From DYMC01 sp035406705 (lineage in GTDB: Bacteria > Verrucomicrobiota > Lentisphaeria > Victivallales > GWF2-50-93): 64,000 nucleotides of DNA. The position numbers and the translations under genes are program-made. The DNA is taken from positions 169,936-233,935 of the forward strand of contig CAYRRM010000001.1 in the NCBI GenBank assembly GCA_964426675.1. Direction: 5' to 3'. This document shows positions 1-8,423 of this stretch, piece by piece (the first letter of the stretch is position 1; each line of letters starts with the position of its first letter). The notes below the pieces were generated by a model, which did not search any database, had not been told where the DNA came from, and saw nothing but the letters and a program-made list of their open reading frames with translations.

Positions 1-629
1 GAATGCCACTCCGGGAAGAAATTTTAGAGACAAAGGGTTTTTCCAAAGAACAGGCTATTTCTAATATAAATTCTATTTTCTCAACAAATTTCAATACCAC
101 TTCTCCTTTACTACTAATTTTTGGAGGTAGTCAAGGGGCATTGAAAATAAATGACCTTATTCCACCAGCTCTGGAAATGCTGAAAGATAAGGATTTTCAG
201 GTAATCCATCTTGCTGGAAATGACAAGATAAAAGAGACCAAAGCCAGATATGCGAATTTTAAGAAAAATAAGTTAATATTGGAATCAACAGATAAAATGA
301 ATTTACTTTATCCTGCTGCTGACCTGGTAATATCACGTTCAGGGGGAAGTACAATCGCAGAATTATCTATTTTCGGAAAATACGCAATATTAGCTCCATA
401 CCCTTACGCCAGTGATAATCATCAAAGAGAAAATGCCGAATATTACGCATCTACTGGCGCTGGAACAGTAGTGACCGATACAGAATTTACTATCACAAAA
501 ATTCAATCCCTTCTTGCTTCCTTTTTTGAAAATCCACAACATTTCGTAGAAGAAGGCAAAAAATCTGCAAAAATCGCGTCCCCACACGCAGCAAAGAAGG
601 TTGTAGATATGATAGAAATCTCGATTTAA
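1..629 (+). CDS. murG: MurG, lipid II synthase (GlcNAc transferase), C-terminal part
   Basis: The gene is cut by the left edge of the window, so only about the last 209 residues are visible and the true start is upstream. MurG adds GlcNAc to undecaprenyl-pyrophosphoryl-MurNAc-pentapeptide on the inner face of the membrane, forming lipid II. The visible part is the C-terminal GT-B domain. It shows the GGSQGA loop, the SRSGGSTIAEL nucleotide-sugar binding segment and PYPYASDNHQREN, all typical of MurG. The first residues, reading (G)MPLREEI, match the linker that opens the C-terminal domain. The next gene starts 61 bp downstream and looks unrelated. Whether other cell-wall genes lie upstream cannot be seen. 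Confidence 0.95.
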   Translation, partial: MPLREEILETKGFSKEQAISNINSIFSTNFNTTSPLLLIFGGSQGALKINDLIPPALEMLKDKDFQVIHLAGNDKIKETKARYANFKKNKLILESTDKMNLLYPAADLVISRSGGSTIAELSIFGKYAILAPYPYASDNHQRENAEYYASTGAGTVVTDTEFTITKIQSLLASFFENPQHFVEEGKKSAKIASPHAAKKVVDMIEISI

Positions 630-690
630 AAATTCAGGATACAATATTTTTTTGAAAAGTCTCGTTTTTATAGAAAAAAGGAGATAAAAT

Positions 691-1851
691 ATGAAAATCA
701 GGTTGCTATGCCTCATGCTGATGGGAACCTCTATGCTCATTTCTAATCAGCTATTTTCTCAAGGTAGAAGGGAAATGTGGAAAGAAAGAAAAGAGAAAAT
801 ACAAGAAGATTTAGAAAAAATCCGCGAAATTCGCAAATTAGGACAGGAATTTAGAAAAGCCGTTATTAATGGAGAAGAGCAAAAATCTCAGGAATTACTC
901 TCCTCTATGAAGGAAAAATTCAACGCACTTCCAGAATCTTTAAAAAATCGAATTGAAGAAAAACATCCAGGCACTATTGAAAGGGTAAAAAATTTGAGCG
1001 TTGAAGACGTTGATAAAAATATTCATGACGATTATTCAGAAATAACTGATTCAAAGCTTCAACAAAAAACTGAAAGTAAAAATATATCAACTACTAAAGA
1101 AGGAAAAACTTTTTCTGCATCACACGAGGAAACGATAACTAAAACAGGAGAGGGGGAATGGAAAAATTCCGGAGTTACAACTACAGATAATGGGAAAACA
1201 TTTACTAATGAAGGAATTACAACTAGAGAGGGAAATACTATTACTCATGAAGGCACCGTAAAAAATGAAGATGGAGAAGTTATAATAACACGTGAAGGAA
1301 CTATCGAAAAAGAAGGAAATACTATCAACCGAAACGCTACTATCACAAATGAAAAAACTGGAGATTCAAGGACAGTTGATGCAAATTATGTAAAGGAAGG
1401 AAATACCGTGTCTTACGATAAAACGATCACAACTCAAAATGGCAAAACTATTGAAGCTGAAGGAACTATAACAAAAGATGGAAATACTATAACAAAAGAT
1501 GGGACAATTTCAACCGAAAAAGGTACTGCCAATCTTGATGCAACACTGAAAAAAGAAGGTAATACAATTACAGGACATAGCGAGTTATCTACACAAAATG
1601 GAGAGGTAATCAGAACAAAGGATGGAACAAGCACTAAAGAAGGAAATACAAGAACGACAGAAGTTTTAACCACCTGGAAAGATAAAACTGAACGTGAAAG
1701 AACTACAGTTACAAAACAGGAAGGCGATGGAGAATTTTCTCGCAAAACTGAAATAAAAAGTTCCAGAAAGAAAAATACTTACGACGACGATCTGGATATA
1801 TTTGGGAAGGGCTTTAAAAACAAAGCTTCTACTAAAAGACACAAGAGATAA
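691..1851 (+). CDS. Secreted repeat-rich hypothetical protein
   Basis: This is a 386-residue protein that I cannot assign to a named family. An N-terminal signal peptide is visible (charged MKIR, then a hydrophobic stretch to about residue 22). Residues 25-115 are a charged, probably helical region rich in K, E and R. From about residue 130 to 340 the protein is built from imperfect repeats around the pattern EGTI-x-KEGNTI-x-x, dominated by T, E, K, G and N. This alternating composition suggests a beta-solenoid or an extended surface fibre. The C-terminus is basic. An AGGAG ribosome site lies just before the ATG. The role is unknown; a cell-surface or outer-membrane structural role is inference only. 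Confidence 0.75.
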   Translation: MKIRLLCLMLMGTSMLISNQLFSQGRREMWKERKEKIQEDLEKIREIRKLGQEFRKAVINGEEQKSQELLSSMKEKFNALPESLKNRIEEKHPGTIERVKNLSVEDVDKNIHDDYSEITDSKLQQKTESKNISTTKEGKTFSASHEETITKTGEGEWKNSGVTTTDNGKTFTNEGITTREGNTITHEGTVKNEDGEVIITREGTIEKEGNTINRNATITNEKTGDSRTVDANYVKEGNTVSYDKTITTQNGKTIEAEGTITKDGNTITKDGTISTEKGTANLDATLKKEGNTITGHSELSTQNGEVIRTKDGTSTKEGNTRTTEVLTTWKDKTERERTTVTKQEGDGEFSRKTEIKSSRKKNTYDDDLDIFGKGFKNKASTKRHKR

Positions 1852-2366
1852 TAAAGTTGTATCTGAAAAAAATCCTATTTTTCAAGATTATATTTTGATT
1901 TGTAATCGGATATCAGATAACAGAATTCTTATAAACATAAATTAAGCAGTTGGGCACATTTGCCGTAGATACCAGGCAGCGAGACGAAGCTGTAGTAACT
2001 AGTAGTCGAAGCTAACGAAGTAGATACGATAAATACAGACAGCCCTTCGCAGGTTAAAAATCGTAAAAAATCGTCAACCTAAGAGCTTGACGAAGCATAA
2101 CCATAACAAACTTATTTTCATATACATAGAAATAAAAACGATTTTCAATTGTTTTTTTAGTTTTAAGATGTCACAGCAACTCTAACTGTGCTGTATAGGA
2201 TAATTAAGTACTTACGAAAATCAGTTTAAAATGTTAGAGTTTTGCACTTTACTAAAAAAAATATAAAAGTAATAATTTTTCCTCTTCATAAATGGCATAA
2301 ATTATGCTATTTATTGAGTATGCGAGTATTATTTTCGCAATCACTAATAAAAAAATCAGGTGCTTG
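1852..2366. other. Intergenic region, no convincing gene
   Basis: About 500 bases between the repeat protein and the receiver protein. Positions 1930-2110 are richer in G+C than the surroundings and contain four related CGAAG-containing words. The minus strand of part of this island is open for about 40 codons, but no start, ribosome site or known product is visible, so I do not call a gene. A sigma-54-like promoter lies at 2293-2308. Confidence 0.5.
2293..2308 (+). promoter_or_regulatory. Sigma-54-like (-24/-12) promoter
   Basis: The sequence TGGCATAAATTATGCT fits the pattern TGGCAY-N5-TTGCW, with the -24 GG at 2294-2295, the -12 GC at 2306-2307 and the required 10 bases between them. Transcription would begin near 2318. 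That makes the downstream ATG at 2367 the natural start of the receiver-domain gene and excludes the upstream ATG at 2304. Confidence 0.45.
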
Positions 2367-2762
2367 ATGATACTGCTATTTGAAGACAACTATGATCTCG
2401 CATATGTTATGAAGCGTATTCTTGCAAATACGCTCGGTATGGCGTGCATTATTTGTTCAAAAGAATCAGATGCTGAAACAGAAGTCTTTTCTGGGAATGT
2501 AGATATGATAATAAGTGATCTCAAAATATTTGAAAGAATCGAGGGCCTTGAATTTATAAAAAAAATTCGCCATATAATGCCTTTTACCTGCCCTCCTATT
2601 GTGGTATATACAGGGCTTGATAGAGAATCTAAAGAATATAAAGAGGCTGTCAAATTTTCTGATGCAGTCTACGAGAAAGGAGAGATTTCCATAATAGAAT
2701 TATGTTTGAGAATAAAAAAGATATTTTATTCGGACTATTGTTGTCTTTCAAAAACTAAATAG
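2367..2762 (+). CDS. Stand-alone response-regulator receiver domain
   Basis: A CheY-like receiver with nothing fused to it, about 131 residues from the chosen start. The acidic pocket is present in LLFEDNYDL, the phospho-acceptor Asp in MIISDLKIF, the conserved Thr in VVYTG and the conserved Lys in VYEKGE, so the phosphorylation site looks intact. I chose ATG 2367 because the predicted start then begins immediately before the first beta strand, a weak CAGG lies upstream, and the ATG at 2304 overlaps the sigma-54-like promoter. No cognate histidine kinase is adjacent. The multi-PAS protein at 46.7-49 kb has no kinase domain. The output is unknown; it presumably signals through protein contact. 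Confidence 0.8.
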   Translation: MILLFEDNYDLAYVMKRILANTLGMACIICSKESDAETEVFSGNVDMIISDLKIFERIEGLEFIKKIRHIMPFTCPPIVVYTGLDRESKEYKEAVKFSDAVYEKGEISIIELCLRIKKIFYSDYCCLSKTK

Positions 2763-2998
2763 CAGGTGCCCTCCTTTTTTTAATAAAGTAAGATTTTTAC
2801 ATTTCGGCTAATCTTTTTCTATTAAATTTTCAAATAAAAAAAATATAGAAATTGCAAAAAAATCTAAAAAGGTTGAATCAATTATTCATGAAATAAGAGG
2901 GCTATCACTCGATTTTACAAAATATCGGGATAGCAACTGATGAATTATAAACCATTCAATTCCGAAAGAACACGGAACTGAACGTGCGTTTAAATTTA

Positions 2999-4027
2999 TC
3001 AGTTAGGTGATATTTTATTCGGATAGAGATGAAGAATAAAGTCGTCTCCACTTTTTGCGATTTTCGCAATTTTAAATCTTATAGGGGCATTTACAGGGTG
3101 TTCTTCTATTTGAAAAGCTTCGATAGCTCCATGTCCTATCAGGATTGGAGCACAGTGCAATTCAATTTTATCGATAAGATTAAATTCTATTAGGGTTTTA
3201 GAAAGTTTTGCTCCCCCTTCAACGAGAATTGAAGTTATATTTTCTTTTCCGAGTTTTTTAAGTTCGAAAATCCATTCATCTCTTGTTCTTGCCTTTATAA
3301 TTCTAATTTCTCCTCCTGAAGCTGATGAAAATAATTTTTTAGCCTCATCGAGGTCAAGATTAGCGCTTGCAACTAATCTCAAAGGCTGTCTTTTGACTTT
3401 GAAATCTCTTATGGTCAGAGATGGTTTATCTTTTCGAAGTGTTTCAGAGCCAATCAATATTGCATCTGATGCAAGTCGTAATTTCTGAACTCTTCTTCTT
3501 GTTTTTTCCGAGGTAATCCATCTGGAAAAACCATTTGAATTTGCTATTTTTGCATCGAGAGAAATCGCAAGTTTTAAGGTAAGAAATGGATAACCTGTTT
3601 TAATCCATTTAAAGAATGCCTCATTTGCGTGGAAACAATCCTCTTCCATAAGCGGATGATGTACTTGAATACCTGCATTTTTCAGAATTTTTTCAGCACG
3701 TCCGGAATGTTTTGGATTAGGATCATCAATCCCGTATACAACACGGCTTATCCCGGCTTTGATTATAGCATCTGAGCAAGGAGGTGTCCTTCCATATGAA
3801 GAGCATGGCTCAAGGGTTACATAAAGGGTGGCACCTTTAGAATTTTTACCGGCTTTTTCTAAGGCAATAATCTCTGCGTGAGGTCCACCTGGAAATTCAT
3901 GCCAGCCTTCAGAAATTATTTTGCCATCTTTTACGAGCACAGCTCCCACTACCGGATTAGGAGATGTTGTTCCTCTTCCCTTCTCAGCCAGACGAAGAGC
4001 ATAAGACATATAATATCTATCATTCAT
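2999..4027 (-). CDS. ribD: RibD, riboflavin-specific deaminase/reductase
   Basis: A bifunctional cytosolic enzyme of riboflavin synthesis. It deaminates the pyrimidine product of GTP cyclohydrolase II and then reduces the ribosyl side chain using NADPH. The N-terminal deaminase domain (about 1-145) has the zinc site HAE (in PGGPHAEIIAL) and PCSSYGRTPPC. The C-terminal reductase domain (about 146-342) starts at PFLTLKLAISLDAKIA and includes ILVEGG. Length is normal for RibD. It stands alone: no ribE, ribBA or ribH nearby, and I saw no FMN riboswitch upstream. One copy of the 13-bp palindrome described in the findings sits near its 3' end (3056-3068), where it encodes AKIA. Confidence 0.95.
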   Translation of the reverse strand: MNDRYYMSYALRLAEKGRGTTSPNPVVGAVLVKDGKIISEGWHEFPGGPHAEIIALEKAGKNSKGATLYVTLEPCSSYGRTPPCSDAIIKAGISRVVYGIDDPNPKHSGRAEKILKNAGIQVHHPLMEEDCFHANEAFFKWIKTGYPFLTLKLAISLDAKIANSNGFSRWITSEKTRRRVQKLRLASDAILIGSETLRKDKPSLTIRDFKVKRQPLRLVASANLDLDEAKKLFSSASGGEIRIIKARTRDEWIFELKKLGKENITSILVEGGAKLSKTLIEFNLIDKIELHCAPILIGHGAIEAFQIEEHPVNAPIRFKIAKIAKSGDDFILHLYPNKISPN

Positions 4028-4116
4028 AATTTTAAAAAGAAAAACGTTTTATCACTCAAAAATCTGAATATATTCTGAAAAAAATAATTTTCAAAAATAT
4101 ATATAAAGTAAAAAAT

Positions 4117-4150
4117 GCAGTTGTTGCCATATTTAATGGCAAACAACTGC
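4117..4150 (-). terminator. Intrinsic terminator after the rhodanese gene
   Basis: A near-perfect inverted repeat (GCAGTTGTTGCCAT paired with ATGGCAAACAACTGC, one bulged base) is followed on the minus strand by a T-rich run over 4108-4116. It lies 26 bp past the rhodanese stop codon. Confidence 0.8.
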
Positions 4151-4176
4151 AAAGGGGAGGGAGAATATTTGGAAAA

Positions 4177-4671
4177 TTACTTTACCTTCTCAATTTCTTT
4201 ACCTGATTCCTTCCATCCTTTTATTCCATCTGGATACTCCATTATATTTTTATAACCGAGTTCAACTAGTTTTTTTGCAAGTTTTGCACTTGCTGGACAC
4301 TGACGACTGCCACAATAAACTACTACTGCTTGATCTTTGTTAGGGATTGCTTTGTTTATTTCTTCTACACTATTCTCCGCAGAAAGGGAAGCAGCACCTG
4401 GAATTCTTGTGCCATCATCCCATCTTCCTGTTCTAGCGTCAAAAATTAGAGCTGATTTCTGGGATACAATTTTCTCTAATTCTTCAGTATTTATCATCTT
4501 TATTGCGCTTTCCTTATCGTTTGTAGGTAATTGTTCAGAGATTTTTCCAGAATCTCCAATGGCACAACCTTCTTTTTCGCTTCCAACGGCGCAATTTCCT
4601 GAAGGACAATCAGCCAGCGAAACGAATGGAACGACGAACAAGAAAACAACCATTGTTATTAACGTTTTCAT
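4177..4671 (-). CDS. Exported single-domain rhodanese-like protein
   Basis: A 164-residue protein with a clear signal peptide (MKTLITMVVFLFVVPFVSLA, cleavage expected after SLA). The mature N-terminus carries several Cys residues (DCPSGNC, EGC). The rhodanese fold spans about residues 60-160, with the catalytic Cys in VVYCGSRQC and the usual conserved segments LIFDAR and GYKNIMEYPDGIKGW. It should act in the periplasm, moving sulfane sulfur or acting in thiol redox chemistry. Which substrate it uses is not visible. An AGGTG ribosome site precedes the ATG and a good terminator follows, so it is probably monocistronic. Confidence 0.88.
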   Translation of the reverse strand: MKTLITMVVFLFVVPFVSLADCPSGNCAVGSEKEGCAIGDSGKISEQLPTNDKESAIKMINTEELEKIVSQKSALIFDARTGRWDDGTRIPGAASLSAENSVEEINKAIPNKDQAVVVYCGSRQCPASAKLAKKLVELGYKNIMEYPDGIKGWKESGKEIEKVK

Positions 4672-4977
4672 TTTAGCACCTCATTTTTTTTATTTTTTTA
4701 TTTCTCACCCTCACCTCTTTCTATTATACTTAATAGCACATATACTTTACTTTTCAAATAATAATTATAAAGATTTTTGAAAATATTCATAGAAATTGGG
4801 ACATATAGTCTCATATATAGAGACATTTTTTCGCTTTTTTCTTGAAAAAATAAATAATATCGTTTTAAATAACTTCTTTATAATCAAGTATTTAAGAATT
4901 ATTTTATAATTTTTGGCATAGGCTCTGCTAAAATTAAAGTAAAAAATTAGATAAAAATTAAAAAAAGGAGGTGTAGT
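4672..4977. other. Divergent intergenic region between rhodanese and hsp20
   Basis: About 306 very AT-rich bases separating two divergently transcribed genes, so it should hold both promoters. It contains a short hairpin at 4808-4824 followed by T-rich sequence (too weak to call a terminator) and the sigma-54-like promoter at 4914-4929. Nothing coding was seen. Confidence 0.5.
4914..4929 (+). promoter_or_regulatory. Sigma-54-like (-24/-12) promoter of hsp20
   Basis: TGGCATAGGCTCTGCT matches TGGCAY-N5-TTGCW with one mismatch in the -12 box. GG lies at 4915-4916 and GC at 4927-4928, with exactly 10 bases between. The predicted transcript would start near 4939, about 39 bases before the hsp20 ATG. 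Confidence 0.5.
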
Positions 4978-5472
4978 ATGATTAGAAATCTCATCAAAAG
5001 AGGACATGATGAAGGTTCTCTAAAGAAAAACATGAATCCTTTTGACGAATTGCATCGTCAAATGGATGCGTTGGTCAACAGTTTTTTCAGCGGAGCCGAA
5101 TTACCATGGTTTGCTATGGGGCGGGGCGATGAAAAAACATTCTATCCGACTTTTGAGATTGCGGAGACTGACAAAGAATATCATGTAAGTGCTGAGCTTC
5201 CTGGTCTAACTGAAAAGGACATTGAAATTAATCTGGAAGACAATATACTCACCATTAAAGGCGAAAAGAAGGAAGAAAAGGACGAAAAGAAGAAAAATTA
5301 TCATCTTTATGAAAGACGTTATGGACTTTTTAATCGTTCATTCACTCTGCCGGAAAATGTTGATCAGGAAAAAATTAATGCGAATATTAAGAATGGAGTG
5401 CTTGAAATTTTAATTCCCAAAAAAGAAATCCAGAAGAAAACGGCTAAGAAAATTGAGGTCAAAGGTAAATAA
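4978..5472 (+). CDS. Hsp20 family small heat-shock protein
   Basis: A 164-residue alpha-crystallin-domain chaperone that should hold unfolding proteins in the cytosol as large oligomers. The N-terminal arm (1-55) contains NPFDELHRQMDALVNSFF, typical of bacterial Hsp20. The alpha-crystallin domain (about 55-150) includes YHVSAELPGLTEKDIEI, a lysine-rich loop, YHLYERRYGLFNRSFTLPENVD and NGVLEILIPK. The basic C-terminal tail lacks an obvious I-x-I motif. A strong AAGGAGGTG ribosome site precedes the ATG. The promoter appears to be of the sigma-54 type and a stem-loop follows the stop codon, so it is likely transcribed alone. Confidence 0.95.
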   Translation: MIRNLIKRGHDEGSLKKNMNPFDELHRQMDALVNSFFSGAELPWFAMGRGDEKTFYPTFEIAETDKEYHVSAELPGLTEKDIEINLEDNILTIKGEKKEEKDEKKKNYHLYERRYGLFNRSFTLPENVDQEKINANIKNGVLEILIPKKEIQKKTAKKIEVKGK

Positions 5473-5486
5473 GGCAAAAATAGATA

Positions 5487-5510
5487 GAGGCAGCCTACAA
5501 TTGCTGCCTC
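5487..5510. terminator. Bidirectional stem-loop between hsp20 and uvrB
   Basis: GAGGCAGC and GCTGCCTC pair around an 8-base loop, between the converging ends of hsp20 and uvrB. Both flanks are T-rich only in part, so termination strength is uncertain, but the position suits a shared terminator. Confidence 0.6.
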
Positions 5511-7471
5511 TATTCTGATTCTAATTTTTTAATAATATCTCGTAAGAGAGCTGCCCTTTCAAATTCAAGTTTTTCTGCAGCAAATAACATTTCTCTTTTA
5601 AGTTCTTCAATACTCTCTTTTCCTATTTCATTTAAATTTTCGACAATTTTCTTTTGTTTTCTTTCGGCGGCTCCTGAAATTGAATATATGGAAGTGTTTT
5701 CTCTAATTTCTTTTTTTATTGTTCTTGGCGTTATTGAGTATTTTTTATTGTATGTTGATTGTTTTTTTCGCCTATTTTCTGTGATTTTTATGAAATTTTT
5801 GATACTTTCAGTGATTTTATCTGCATAAAGAATTACTTTACCATTGATATTTCTGGCGGCACGTCCTGCTATCTGGATAAGTGAACGTTCAGAACGGAGA
5901 AATCCTTCTTTATCTGCATCAAGAATCGCAACTAAAGATACCTCCGGAAGGTCTATTCCTTCCCTCAAGAGATTGATACCTACTAAACAATCAAAGTTAC
6001 CCTTGCGAAGTTCGCAAAGGATTTTCGCTCTTTCGAGGGCGTCAATTTCTGAGTGTATATATTGAACATTCAGATTTAAGTTTCTCAGGTAATCGCAAAG
6101 CCTTTCTGCACTTTTTTTAGTAAGGGTAATAGCGAGAGAGCGTTGTTTTTTTTCTGCGCATTTGCGAATTTCGCAAACGAGATCTTCAATTTGTCCTTTT
6201 AGTGGTCTTATAATGGGTTCTGGATCCAGTAGTCCTGTTGGACGAACTATTTGTTCTACGGGTTGGCCAGATAGTGATATTTCGTAATCTCCTGGAGTAG
6301 CTGATACAAAAATTGTTTTGTTCGAGGTTAACTCTCTGAATTCATCGAAAGTTAGAGGTCTATTTTCAAGTGCAGAAGGGAGGCGAAAACCATGTTCTAT
6401 CAGTGTTAACTTTCTACTTCTGTCCGCTTTATACATAGCCATTAACTGTGGAATAGTTACGTGTGATTCATCTATTACAGTAATAAATTTTTCAGGGAAA
6501 AAATCTATGAGGCAAAAGGGTCTTTGTCCAGGCAGACGATTTGATAGATGAAATGAATAATTTTCTATACCTGAACAGTATCCTGTTTGTTGCATCATTT
6601 CTATATCAAACATCGTTCTCTGATATATTCGCTGCGCTTCGACGAGGAGGTTTTTGCTTTCGAAATACTTCACTCTTTCTTCCAGTTCAGCTTTTATCTT
6701 TTCAATTGCGATTTCGAGTTTTCGTTGTGGGATTACAAAATGTTTGCATGGGAAAAACACTACTTTAGTTCTTTTTTCAATTGTTCTTGCGGTTAAAGTA
6801 TGATGCACTGAAATTTCTTCTACTTCATCTTCCCAGAAACTGACTCTTACGAAGATGTCCTTATTGGGTAAAAAAACATCTACAGAATCACCTCTCACTC
6901 TGAATTGTCCCTTTTGAGGAGAGATATCATTTCTGTCATATTGAATTGTTACAAGTGAATCTAAAAAAACTTTCCTTGAGATTTTTTTGCCTTTTTCGAT
7001 GATGACAGACATTTCAGTGAAATCCTCCGGGGAGCCAAGCCCATAGATGCAGGATACACTTGCTACGATTATAACATCGCATCTTTCGATAAGAGAACTC
7101 GTTGCGGAAAGGCGAAGCCTTTCAATATCCTCATTAATGCTCGCATCTTTTGCTATATAAGTATCGGTTTGTGGAATATAAGCTTCTGGTAAATAGTAAT
7201 CATAATAACTAATAAAAAATTCTACTGCATTTTCTGGGAAAAACGACTTAAATTCCGAGAATAATTGAGCTGCGAGAGTTTTATTATGGGATAGCACCAG
7301 AACCGGCATATTAAATTCTTTTATAACATTTGCTATTGTGAAAGTCTTCCCTGAGCCTGTTACACCTAATAATGTCTGATATTTCTTTTCCTTTCTTATT
7401 CCATCGACTAATTTTTTTATAGCTTCTGGTTGATCCCCGGCTGTTGGAAAATCTGCATAGAGTTTAAACAT
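5510..7471 (-). CDS. uvrB: UvrB, excinuclease ABC subunit B
   Basis: The damage-verifying helicase-like subunit of nucleotide excision repair, full length at 653 residues. Visible parts are Walker A GVTGSGKT (about residue 38), the DNA-gripping beta-hairpin YYDYYLPEAYIPQTDTY, helicase motifs including DESHVT, FVSATPGDYE and QIAGRAARN, and a C-terminal UVR domain (LKREMLFAAEKLEFERAALLRDI) that contacts UvrC. uvrA and uvrC are not in the window. Two copies of the 13-bp palindrome family fall inside it: 6163-6175 exact, and 6004-6016 with a G in the centre. Confidence 0.98.
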   Translation of the reverse strand: MFKLYADFPTAGDQPEAIKKLVDGIRKEKKYQTLLGVTGSGKTFTIANVIKEFNMPVLVLSHNKTLAAQLFSEFKSFFPENAVEFFISYYDYYLPEAYIPQTDTYIAKDASINEDIERLRLSATSSLIERCDVIIVASVSCIYGLGSPEDFTEMSVIIEKGKKISRKVFLDSLVTIQYDRNDISPQKGQFRVRGDSVDVFLPNKDIFVRVSFWEDEVEEISVHHTLTARTIEKRTKVVFFPCKHFVIPQRKLEIAIEKIKAELEERVKYFESKNLLVEAQRIYQRTMFDIEMMQQTGYCSGIENYSFHLSNRLPGQRPFCLIDFFPEKFITVIDESHVTIPQLMAMYKADRSRKLTLIEHGFRLPSALENRPLTFDEFRELTSNKTIFVSATPGDYEISLSGQPVEQIVRPTGLLDPEPIIRPLKGQIEDLVCEIRKCAEKKQRSLAITLTKKSAERLCDYLRNLNLNVQYIHSEIDALERAKILCELRKGNFDCLVGINLLREGIDLPEVSLVAILDADKEGFLRSERSLIQIAGRAARNINGKVILYADKITESIKNFIKITENRRKKQSTYNKKYSITPRTIKKEIRENTSIYSISGAAERKQKKIVENLNEIGKESIEELKREMLFAAEKLEFERAALLRDIIKKLESE

Positions 7472-7572
7472 TATTCTAATTATATTTTAATCTTTAAACT
7501 TTCAATAAAATCTTAATGAGTTATATTAGAATTCTTTTTGTAAAAAAAACAAACATCTTTTCATCTTATTTT

Positions 7573-8367
7573 ATGACGGATTTTATTAAAGTAGTTATTC
7601 TTGCACTTGTTCAGGGATTTACAGAATTTCTTCCTGTGAGTTCATCCGGACATCTTAGTATACTTGGTCATTTTCTTGGAATAAGAGAAGATTCCCTTCT
7701 TTTATCTGTTTGTCTTCACAGTGGCACATTAGTTTCAGTTTTTATATTTTATTTTCAAGAACTGAGAGAATTTTTTTCTTCGCGAATACTTTTATATTAT
7801 CTACTAATCTCATCTTTGCCGGCCGGAATTTTAGGGTGTTTTCTTAAGTTTACAGGTTTAGGGTCTATTATATTTGAAAAGCCAATTTTTGCGGGAATTG
7901 GCCTTATTCTGACTTCAATAATTCTCTCTTTTTTACCATCAAAACCAGAGGAAATACCTGCGGGAAAAATATCAAAACTTAATTTTCGGCATGCACTTTT
8001 TATTGGGCTTGCACAAATGCTTGCTATTTTTCCTGGAGTATCGCGTTCTGGAACAACTATTTGCGCTGGAATAAAGCGTGGTCTGGGAGTAGATTTTTCC
8101 ACAAAATATTCCTTTTTTATGTTTATTCCGGTTGTTTTAGGGAGCCTGATAATAGAGATATATACAGCCACGGAAAATGAATTCAAATTCAATGAAAATA
8201 TCTTTAGACTATTTATTGGTTTTCTGCTTTCTGCTGTTGTAGGTTTTTTTGTAATAAAGATATTGATAAATATATTAAAAAGAGGAAAAATAATATTTTT
8301 CAGATACTACTGTTTAGGATTGGGTTCTTTTATATTGCTTTATCAACTATATGGATTATTGAAATAA
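7573..8367 (+). CDS. uppP: UppP, undecaprenyl-diphosphatase (BacA type)
   Basis: An integral membrane enzyme that dephosphorylates undecaprenyl diphosphate so the lipid carrier can be reused for peptidoglycan, and that gives bacitracin resistance. The catalytic segments QGFTEFLPVSSSGHL (near the N-terminus) and PGVSRSGTT are present, with about eight hydrophobic segments. I chose ATG 7573 because family members begin a few residues before ALVQG. The in-frame ATG at 7516 would add 19 unusual residues, and neither start has a clear ribosome site. The stop codon is the first part of the palindrome that forms the next promoter's spacer. Confidence 0.93.
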   Translation: MTDFIKVVILALVQGFTEFLPVSSSGHLSILGHFLGIREDSLLLSVCLHSGTLVSVFIFYFQELREFFSSRILLYYLLISSLPAGILGCFLKFTGLGSIIFEKPIFAGIGLILTSIILSFLPSKPEEIPAGKISKLNFRHALFIGLAQMLAIFPGVSRSGTTICAGIKRGLGVDFSTKYSFFMFIPVVLGSLIIEIYTATENEFKFNENIFRLFIGFLLSAVVGFFVIKILINILKRGKIIFFRYYCLGLGSFILLYQLYGLLK

Positions 8368-8388
8368 CACATTAATGTGTTATATTAC
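8359..8388 (+). promoter_or_regulatory. Promoter with palindromic operator in its spacer
   Basis: A -35-like TTGAAA (8359-8364) and a -10-like TATTAC (8383-8388) are separated by exactly 18 bases. Those 18 bases (8365-8382) are the perfect palindrome TAACACATTAATGTGTTA. A dimeric repressor bound here would block RNA polymerase. It would control coaD-yceD-rpmF-plsX-fabH. The regulator is not identifiable from the window. Confidence 0.5.
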
Positions 8389-8423
8389 GCTTCTTCAATT
8401 TTATTCTGAGGAAAATAAAAAAG

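Noticed and set aside
390..740. Minus-strand open frame overlapping murG and the next gene start
   Set aside because: It overlaps the well-supported end of MurG and the start and signal peptide of the repeat protein, and has no recognisable features.
1434..1745. Open frame on the minus strand inside the secreted repeat protein
   Set aside because: It is a by-product of the repeats and biased codon use of the plus-strand gene, with no ribosome site and a low-complexity product.
2304..2366. Upstream in-frame ATG for the receiver-domain gene
   Set aside because: It would add 21 residues before the first beta strand and overlaps a sigma-54-like promoter; the ATG at 2367 fits the family.
4808..4835. 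Hairpin followed by T-rich DNA upstream of hsp20, resembling a terminator
   Set aside because: The stem is only five base pairs and no plus-strand gene lies before it.
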